From CAZDIO01 sp964505555 (GTDB taxonomy: Bacteria > Bdellovibrionota_C > UBA2361 > SZUA-149 > CAZDIO01), in NCBI GenBank assembly GCA_964505555.1, contig CAZDIO010000091.1:1-8969 (forward strand): a stretch of DNA of 8,969 nt. Direction: 5' to 3'. Positions 1 through 4,091 of the stretch are shown one piece after another. The notes under the pieces were generated by a model. The model was not told the origin of the DNA. It was given only the letters and a program-made list of their open reading frames with translations, and did not search any database. How positions within the stretch are numbered: position 1 is the stretch's first letter; the number at the start of each line of letters is the position of its first letter. Both the position numbers and the translations under genes were made by a program.

Positions 1-770
1 ACTTGAGAGCAGAAGATATTGTTCTTTCCCACCTTCTCATTGTGCCCAACCATTACCAGGTTATCAATTTTTGTTCCTGCGCCGATCCTTGTTTCTCCAA
101 GCATCGCTCGGTCAACGGTGGCGTTTGCGCCGATATCGACCCCATCTTCTAGCACCGTTGTTCCAAGGTGGGGAATCCTTTGGTGCTCTCCCTTTTCGTT
201 CGGAGTATATCCAAATCCATCCCCCCCAACGACCACACCATTTTGGATCACACAATTATCTCCGACAGAGACAAATTCGCGAATCACCGCTCCTGCGTGG
301 AGAATACATCTCTTCCCGATGGAAGCCCCGGCGTAGATAACCACATGAGGGTGGATGACGGTATCATCTCCAATCACCACTTCATCGCCGATAACGGCAA
401 ATGCACCGATGGAAACATTTTTCCCAAGGGTAACCCCGTCTCCGACTACTGCTTGCGGATGAACTCCAGGGATTGCTTCCGGGAGGCGCGAAAAAAGTGG
501 AGCGAGCGCAATGACTGCGGCAAGTGGATTTGGAGTAATGATCTGTGTGGTGTGAATTTCAGGCTCGTATTGCGGTATCAGGAGGGCTCCTGCTTGAGTG
601 TTCCTTGCTAACTCAAGCAAAGAGTTTGTCTTTCGTTTTGCCGTGGGTGAGAAGAAAGAGAGATCGGTTTTTGTAGCGTCTTCAAGAGGTTTTATCTGTG
701 TAAGACATACCTCCTTATTGCCACGTACTTCCGCGCCAAGTTTTTGGGCGATGGTTTCTACTGCGATCAT
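1..770 (-). CDS. lpxD: UDP-3-O-acylglucosamine N-acyltransferase LpxD (partial, 3' end outside window)
   Basis: LpxD transfers the second hydroxyacyl chain from acyl-ACP to UDP-3-O-acylglucosamine, the third step of lipid A synthesis, in the cytoplasm. The 256 codons visible from the ATG at 770 show the family order. A small N-terminal domain (about 1-98) starts ETIAQKLGAEVRG and contains LSFFSPTAKR. A left-handed beta helix of hexapeptide repeats follows from about 103 (VVGDGV, TLGKNV, SIGAFA, VIGDEV). Residues 185-188 are GFGY, and IDNLVMVGHN carries H243, which aligns with the catalytic histidine (H239) of E. coli LpxD. The C-terminal part is lost at the left edge. I chose the ATG at 770 because it leaves four residues before the conserved helix, as in E. 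coli, and follows AGGGAG at short spacing. An in-frame GTG at 851 would add 27 residues and overlap the upstream HU stop as GTGA. The gene is probably co-transcribed with the HU/IHF gene. Identity is very likely; the start is less certain. Confidence 0.93.
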   Translation of the reverse strand, partial: MIAVETIAQKLGAEVRGNKEVCLTQIKPLEDATKTDLSFFSPTAKRKTNSLLELARNTQAGALLIPQYEPEIHTTQIITPNPLAAVIALAPLFSRLPEAIPGVHPQAVVGDGVTLGKNVSIGAFAVIGDEVVIGDDTVIHPHVVIYAGASIGKRCILHAGAVIREFVSVGDNCVIQNGVVVGGDGFGYTPNEKGEHQRIPHLGTTVLEDGVDIGANATVDRAMLGETRIGAGTKIDNLVMVGHNEKVGKNNIFCSQ

Positions 771-847
771 TCGCTCCCTGTTTGTCTTGGGTGTTTGTGA
801 GGTGATGAGATTTTTTTTGATAATGGCTTCTTCGGAAACTTCTGCAC

Positions 848-1132
848 TCACGGGGTCGACGCCTTTACTGCCTCTTTCAGAGCAGAGCCAGCTCGAAAGG
901 TAGCTACATTTTGTGCGCTGATCGCCATTGGTTCTCCGGTTTTAGGGTTGCGCGCAAAGGTGGCTTTTCTCATTCTCCGCTCAAACGTACCAAAACCAGA
1001 AAGGGTTACTTTTTCCCCAAGAGCAAGTTCCTCTCTGATGATATCAAAAACGATTCGCACTAATCGATCGCTTTCTTTTGTATTTATTTCTGCGCGCTTT
1101 GAAAGTTCCTCAACTAGTTCCGCTCGAGTCAT
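848..1132 (-). CDS. HU/IHF-family DNA-binding protein
   Basis: This 94-residue protein has the full length of an HU/IHF subunit, a dimeric nucleoid protein that bends DNA. The N-terminal helices (MTRAELVEELSKRAEI) are followed by the core motif LGEKVTLSGFGTFERR (39-53), the beta arm with RNPKTGE (61-67), and the closing strand and helix FRAGSALKEAV (79-89). P63 is the proline that intercalates between base pairs. The GFGTF/RNPKTGE signature does not by itself separate HU from IHF-alpha, so I give no symbol. The start at 1132 is set by AAAGGAGG just upstream; a longer reading to 1168 would add 12 unconserved residues and bury that ribosome binding site. The TGA stop overlaps a possible GTG start of lpxD, and the two genes run in the same direction. 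The upstream gap of 180 bp has a possible extended -10 promoter. Confidence 0.95.
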   Translation of the reverse strand: MTRAELVEELSKRAEINTKESDRLVRIVFDIIREELALGEKVTLSGFGTFERRMRKATFARNPKTGEPMAISAQNVATFRAGSALKEAVKASTP

Positions 1133-1177
1133 GCGGCCTCCTTTGATGTTGCGCCCCTGGCAGAGCATACTATTTTA

Positions 1178-1186
1178 ATCTTACCA
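1178..1186 (-). promoter_or_regulatory. possible extended -10 promoter for the HU/IHF gene
   Basis: Read on the minus strand, this is TGG followed by TAAGAT, which fits an extended -10 element (TGn plus a TATAAT-like hexamer, four of six matches). It lies about 45 bp upstream of the HU/IHF start. I see no convincing -35 hexamer 16-18 bp upstream, which is tolerable for extended -10 promoters. The sequence next to it also contains TAAAAT and TAGTAT, so the exact -10 is uncertain. Confidence 0.3.
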
Positions 1187-1254
1187 GGGTTTGATCAGAG
1201 TACTGTGTCGGCTAATCAGAAAGTAGCAAAACTTACCTTAACTAGCAACAAAAG

Positions 1255-1311
1255 CTCACAGGAGCAGGGGGAGAGGTGGAGAGAGGGGGACGGAGGAAGA
1301 GCAAAAAGGGA
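1255..1311 (-). terminator. candidate Rho-dependent termination (rut-like) pyrimidine tract
   Basis: Just past the stop of the receiver/DHp gene (1313), the transcribed minus strand becomes a long C- and T-rich, G-poor tract, for example CCCCCTCTCTCCACCTCTCC. I see no hairpin-plus-U-tract here, so Rho loading on this C-rich RNA is the more plausible termination signal between the signalling gene and the HU/IHF-lpxD pair. This is inferred from composition only. Confidence 0.35.
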
Positions 1312-1312
1312 A

Positions 1313-2017
1313 CTAAGAGGTTCGTTGTAAATCTAATATCTCTAAATTATCTGCATATTGGGTAATTTTGTATTCCTTTACATTATTGAGTTGATTAAGA
1401 ATTGTTCGCATCCTTAAACAGTGTTCCTCTATTGCATGAATGGCGCGCTCATATTCAGGATTCGCCTTATCAAGTTTACTGAGGAGATTACAATGGAGAA
1501 GCATCGCCGTGAGCGGTTGTCCAAGTTCGTGTGCGGCTGCCCCAGCAACCTGCATCGTTACCAGCTGCTTTTCTTTCTCGGCAAGTAAGTTCTTTGTTTC
1601 CTGGAGTTTGTCCGCAAGCTCTTTTATACGTAAAAGCGCGCGCACTCGTGCTTCAAGCTCAGGAACAGAAAATGGCTTTGTGGTGTATTCGTCCGCACCG
1701 CAGTTTAATCCATGCACCTTATCAAAGAGATCCGCTTGGCATGTCAGAAGCATTACTGGAGTAAAGGTATTTCCGGAGTGCGTTTTAATCCACTCACATA
1801 CTTCAAGCCCATTTTTTTCAGGCATGAGTACGTCTAAAATGGCAAGATCGGGAAGCCGCTCCATGCATCCCTCTATGGCTTTTTGGCCATTGGGGTACGT
1901 TCGAAATGACAGAAAATCACTTCGGAGAGCCAGCTGCACAAGCGCTAACGCATCCTCTGAATCATCTGCGAGGACAACATCAAAGACTCGTGAAAATGTG
2001 CCGGTTCCGTTATTCAA
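1313..2017 (-). CDS. response regulator receiver protein with C-terminal HisKA/DHp domain and no ATPase domain
   Basis: The 234-residue protein starts with a complete receiver domain (about 12-128). It has the acidic pair D18/D19, phosphoacceptor D62 in LAILDVLMP, T92 and K114 in KPF. A short coiled linker (about 132-156) leads into a histidine-kinase dimerisation domain. Its H-box AHELGQPLTAML places the candidate phospho-histidine at H163, and a second helix lies near 187-210. The protein ends with ITQYADNLEILDLQRTS, and no HATPase_c domain follows. The 180 bp before the next gene are too short to encode one, so simple truncation by a frameshift is unlikely. It could be a phosphotransfer protein or a regulator whose DHp domain docks another kinase. 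The start is TTG: upstream lies AGGAG at about seven bases, and no closer ATG fits the receiver N-terminus. It is transcribed away from the lipoprotein gene. The domain call is strong; the role is unknown. Confidence 0.85.
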   Translation of the reverse strand: MNNGTGTFSRVFDVVLADDSEDALALVQLALRSDFLSFRTYPNGQKAIEGCMERLPDLAILDVLMPEKNGLEVCEWIKTHSGNTFTPVMLLTCQADLFDKVHGLNCGADEYTTKPFSVPELEARVRALLRIKELADKLQETKNLLAEKEKQLVTMQVAGAAAHELGQPLTAMLLHCNLLSKLDKANPEYERAIHAIEEHCLRMRTILNQLNNVKEYKITQYADNLEILDLQRTS

Positions 2018-2125
2018 TCCTGGGCTCCTATCTGACTGAATGAAACACTTGCAAAAGGTATGCCGACCTGCTTAGGAGACTTCTATTATCTAGTTTCAAT
2101 TGAGGTATAGGAAAAGGAGAGGTTT

Positions 2126-2155
2126 TTGTATATTTTTCCGTGTTCGTCCTATAAA
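2126..2155 (+). promoter_or_regulatory. probable sigma-70 promoter of the lipoprotein gene
   Basis: TTGTAT at 2126-2131 and TATAAA at 2150-2155 are separated by 18 bp. The -10 matches the consensus at five of six positions, the -35 only at TTG. Transcription from here would begin near 2162, giving a leader of about 20 nt before the ATG at 2183. This also argues against the in-frame TTG at 2126 as the start codon, although that TTG is preceded by AAAAGGAGAGG. Confidence 0.45.
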
Positions 2156-2182
2156 TCTTTCATAGCCTTTTTGGAAATACAC

Positions 2183-2887
2183 ATGACAATACAGTATGTA
2201 ATAAGCAAGGGTTTGGTCAGGGGAGTTGTCCTGTGCGCGATGATTTTTTTTGTTGCTTGTAGTGGTGGATCGGGAGGTGATGGAGGAGGAAGCGAAGGAA
2301 GAAGTCGGGGAACGGGAGTGCGGGTAGTTCATGCCTCAATTGATACTCCACCAGTTGAGCTTTATCTTAATGAAGAAACTGCGGCTGCACAGACATCTCG
2401 TTTTGCTCAACCGACCTCGTATGTCAGTGCTGATTCCGGTGCTCAGCGGTTGTTACTTACCTATGCAAATTCTGGCGGAGAGGTTGTGCGGGAGCTCCTC
2501 CCAACGTTAGTAAAAAACACTGAGTATACGTTGTTTCTCTATGGCAGTGGGGAAACAAATTCACTCCAAGTAGCATTCCTTGAAGATCTTGTATCCCAAC
2601 CGGTGCTCGGGCAGGGGCTTGTTCAGGTGCTTCATGGGTATCAAGGAGAGGGCGCGATTGAGGTTCAGGTTGATAATGTCCCCCTAGCAACGATTCATTA
2701 TGGGGAGCGAAGTAGTTTTAAAGAATTTTCCGCAGGAGCTCATCGCTTCTCGGTGCTCGATGATGATGGCGACACAATCACTACCGCAATGTATGAGCTC
2801 CCCAACCAGGGCGAATTAACACTTCTTGTGACTGGTTCACGAGAGTTAGGAGTAGTTTTTACGCCAATTTATTTCGATCTAGATTAA
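2183..2887 (+). CDS. DUF4397-domain lipoprotein
   Basis: The product is a predicted secreted lipoprotein of 234 residues. It has a type II signal peptide with K9 and R13, then the hydrophobic run VVLCAMIFFVAC, whose lipobox cysteine is C26. The mature protein begins CSGG, followed by a Gly/Ser-rich linker (27-44). Serine after the cysteine suggests no inner-membrane retention signal, so the outer membrane is likely. Residues from 46 read VRVVHASIDTPPVELYLN, the hallmark opening of DUF4397. A second, weaker copy starts near 146 (LVQVLHGYQGEGAIEVQVDN), so the fold looks like two beta-sandwich repeats. The function of DUF4397 is not known. I chose the ATG at 2183 because it gives a normal signal peptide and lies downstream of a plausible promoter; an in-frame TTG at 2126 with a stronger Shine-Dalgarno would add 19 residues. 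The TAA stop shares two bases with the tatC stop on the other strand. Confidence 0.85.
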   Translation: MTIQYVISKGLVRGVVLCAMIFFVACSGGSGGDGGGSEGRSRGTGVRVVHASIDTPPVELYLNEETAAAQTSRFAQPTSYVSADSGAQRLLLTYANSGGEVVRELLPTLVKNTEYTLFLYGSGETNSLQVAFLEDLVSQPVLGQGLVQVLHGYQGEGAIEVQVDNVPLATIHYGERSSFKEFSAGAHRFSVLDDDGDTITTAMYELPNQGELTLLVTGSRELGVVFTPIYFDLD

Positions 2888-3621
2888 GAGCTACTCTTGG
2901 CTTCTTTCTCCACATACTTCGCAATCAAAATACACAATCCATAAAGAACCAAAAGCGGCACCGCCAAAAGTATCTGCGTAAGCACATCCGGGGGAGTAAG
3001 CACTCCCGCCACCACAAAGATCACCACAATCGCTATCCGGATATGCTTAATCAATGAATGATGAGTCAACAACCCAAGGCGAGCAAGGAAGTAACAGATC
3101 ACGGGCATCTCAAAAACAAGGCCAAAGACACAGAGAAGTTTTACGCAAAATCCAAGATACTCTCCCAATCGAAGCGCTGGTTCTGCATTAATAGATTGGA
3201 ACTCACTTGCAAAAAAGGTAAACGCAAACGGCAAGACAATCGTGAAGCAGAATGTAATTCCACAAAAGAAAAAGAAGGTAGTAAAAAAAACAAAAGGAAG
3301 GGCAAATCTCCTTTCTTTCTCATGAAGTCCTGGGGAGACGAACTGCCACAATTGATAAAAGGAAAAGGGGGCCGCAGCGATTATACCGGCAACAAGGGAG
3401 ACCTTAATTTTTACAACGAACGCTTCTGCCGGGCCGGTTCCAATAAGTTTTGCTGAAGAAAAATGTTCTTGAAGAGGGGTAGTAAAGAAATAAAAAAGAT
3501 CATCGACCCAAAAGAGCGCCAATCCAAATCCCACCGCGATACTGATGAGTACACGAATGATGCGCGTGCGGAGTTCATCTAGGTGTTTATAAAAGGGCAT
3601 CTCAGCTGGAGTGCTTGTCAT
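2884..3621 (-). CDS. tatC: Sec-independent protein translocase subunit TatC
   Basis: TatC is the multispanning core of the twin-arginine translocase and recognises RR signal peptides in the inner membrane. The 245-residue product has the family's usual length and six predicted membrane segments. It carries the N-terminal HLDELRTR motif (13-20), TTPL with P49, FYQLWQFVSPGLHEKERR (88-105) with E103 in the signal-peptide binding site, FEMP with E171 in the fourth membrane segment, and TPPD (209-212). A longer in-frame reading to 3750 adds 43 polar residues unlike any TatC and lies inside the upstream tat gene, so I reject it. The ATG at 3621 overlaps the end of the upstream gene by about 20 bases. 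An alternative ATG at 3600 begins one base after that gene's TGA and would start MPFYKHLDELR. Either arrangement implies translational coupling. Confidence 0.95.
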   Translation of the reverse strand: MTSTPAEMPFYKHLDELRTRIIRVLISIAVGFGLALFWVDDLFYFFTTPLQEHFSSAKLIGTGPAEAFVVKIKVSLVAGIIAAAPFSFYQLWQFVSPGLHEKERRFALPFVFFTTFFFFCGITFCFTIVLPFAFTFFASEFQSINAEPALRLGEYLGFCVKLLCVFGLVFEMPVICYFLARLGLLTHHSLIKHIRIAIVVIFVVAGVLTPPDVLTQILLAVPLLVLYGLCILIAKYVEKEAKSSS

Positions 3622-3877
3622 CGGGTGCTTCTGTTTGGCCTGTTTTTGATTGATTCGGTTGTGCTGGGCTTGAAATGAGGTGCTTCTCTTCTTCTTTAAA
3701 AACCGGCTCATCGAAGATAGGAACGGCGATGTCTCGTCGAATCTCTTCAAAGGAACGTTTTAATTCCGCTAACGTTCGACCCAGGGATCTTGCAAAAACA
3801 GGGAGTTGCTTGGGTCCTAAAACTAAGAGGGCAACGGTAAAGATTACAAGGAGCTCTGAAAAGCTAAGTCCAAACAT
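3602..3877 (-). CDS. Sec-independent translocase TatA/TatB-family subunit
   Basis: This 91-residue protein has the TatA/B plan: a short N-terminal membrane helix (SFSELLVIFTVALLVLG, 5-21), the hinge GPKQLP, an amphipathic helix (VFARSLGRTLAELKRSFEEIRRDI) and a polar, disordered tail. The residues FSELL and LGPKQLP lean toward TatB, but some lineages use one protein for both TatA and TatB roles and no second copy is visible here, so I leave the symbol empty. It sits immediately upstream of tatC with overlapping ends. The ATG at 3877 gives the standard N-terminus (MFGLSFSELL). A TTG at 3946 would add 23 residues with a second hydrophobic stretch and is unlikely. There is no clear Shine-Dalgarno sequence; a TATATA box lies only ten bases upstream of the ATG, so the messenger may be almost leaderless. 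Confidence 0.92.
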   Translation of the reverse strand: MFGLSFSELLVIFTVALLVLGPKQLPVFARSLGRTLAELKRSFEEIRRDIAVPIFDEPVFKEEEKHLISSPAQPNQSKTGQTEAPDDKHSS

Positions 3878-3887
3878 GGTGATTAGG

Positions 3888-3893
3888 TATATA
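3888..3893 (-). promoter_or_regulatory. candidate -10 box for the tat genes
   Basis: TATATA lies ten bases upstream of the tat start codon on the minus strand. No good -35 hexamer is seen 16-18 bp upstream. If this is the -10, transcription would start two to four bases before the ATG, which would explain the missing ribosome binding site. Confidence 0.35.
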
Positions 3894-3930
3894 GTTAAAA
3901 ATACAAATTGAGTTCTGAGACGTAGTAATG

Positions 3931-3967
3931 AATTTTTGACCGCCAATTCTTGACTGTAATTCTTGAC
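3931..3967. repeat. three near-identical 10-bp direct repeats in the tat-dnaG divergent region
   Basis: The copies are AATTTTTGAC (3931-3940), AATTCTTGAC (3945-3954) and AATTCTTGAC (3958-3967), with spacers of four and three bases, so the period is 14 and 13 bp. The last two are identical; the first differs at one base. Each contains TTGAC, the core of a -35 hexamer reading toward dnaG. The array could be a regulator-binding site, overlapping -35 elements, or both. Confidence 0.8.
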
Positions 3968-3979
3968 CCCAGCTACTGT
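3950..3979 (+). promoter_or_regulatory. possible dnaG-ward promoter
   Basis: TTGACT at 3950-3955 matches the -35 consensus at five of six positions, and TACTGT 18 bp further (3974-3979) is a weak -10. A second pairing, TTGACC at 3963-3968 with TAACAC at 3985-3990, has a 16-bp spacer. Either would direct transcription into the small leader ORF and dnaG. Both -10 boxes are poor, so the exact element is uncertain. Confidence 0.3.
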
Positions 3980-3999
3980 CTGATTAACACTGAAAGGTC

Positions 4000-4009
4000 T
4001 CTCATGAGA
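4000..4009. repeat. 10-bp perfect palindrome
   Basis: TCTCATGAGA reads the same on both strands. It covers the start codon of the small leader ORF and lies just past the possible dnaG promoter, so it could be an operator or simply chance. Confidence 0.6.
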
Positions 4010-4078
4010 AGTAAGAGTTTAGAGGCGAAAAAGCTCCCTGGTTTTTCGCCTGCATTGATTCTTATCTTAAGTTTGTAG
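4004..4078 (+). CDS. candidate 24-codon leader ORF upstream of dnaG
   Basis: An ATG at 4004 opens a 24-codon frame ending in TAG at 4076-4078. A reasonable Shine-Dalgarno sequence, AAAGG, sits six bases upstream. The peptide begins MRSKSLEAKK and ends ALILILSL, so it has a basic head and a hydrophobic tail. I recognise no family. The ORF ends 13 bases before the dnaG start, which itself lacks a good ribosome binding site, and a perfect hairpin (4023-4051) lies inside the frame. This arrangement would suit a leader peptide that couples or attenuates dnaG translation, but an ORF of this size can occur by chance. Confidence 0.35.
   Translation: MRSKSLEAKKLPGFSPALILILSL
4023..4051 (+). promoter_or_regulatory. 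perfect 10-bp stem hairpin in the dnaG leader
   Basis: AGGCGAAAAA (4023-4032) and TTTTTCGCCT (4042-4051) are exact reverse complements around a 9-base loop, GCTCCCTGG. No U-tract follows, so it is not a normal intrinsic terminator. It lies 40 bases upstream of dnaG and inside the candidate leader ORF. It could attenuate, stabilise or be a processing site in the messenger. On the minus strand the same stem could form in any transcript leaving dnaG backwards. Confidence 0.65.
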
Positions 4079-4091
4079 TGGGTAACATGCT

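Noticed and set aside
168..611. Open frame of 147 codons on the plus strand
   Set aside because: It is antisense to lpxD, whose hexapeptide repeats and family motifs are on the minus strand; its translation resembles no family.
1440..2039. Open frame of 199 codons on the plus strand
   Set aside because: It is the complement of the receiver/DHp gene, which has all the receiver catalytic residues in order. The plus-strand translation is Ser-rich and shows no domain.
3058..3456. Lys-rich open frame on the plus strand
   Set aside because: It lies opposite conserved tatC sequence, and its composition is simply the complement of Phe- and Leu-rich membrane segments.
3622..3750. N-terminal extension of TatC by 43 residues
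   Set aside because: The bases encode the tail of the upstream TatA/B-type protein in another frame, and TatC proteins normally start near the HLDELR motif.
3878..3946. Upstream TTG start for the TatA/B-type protein
   Set aside because: It would place a second hydrophobic stretch before the normal membrane helix, and its frame runs through the direct-repeat array.
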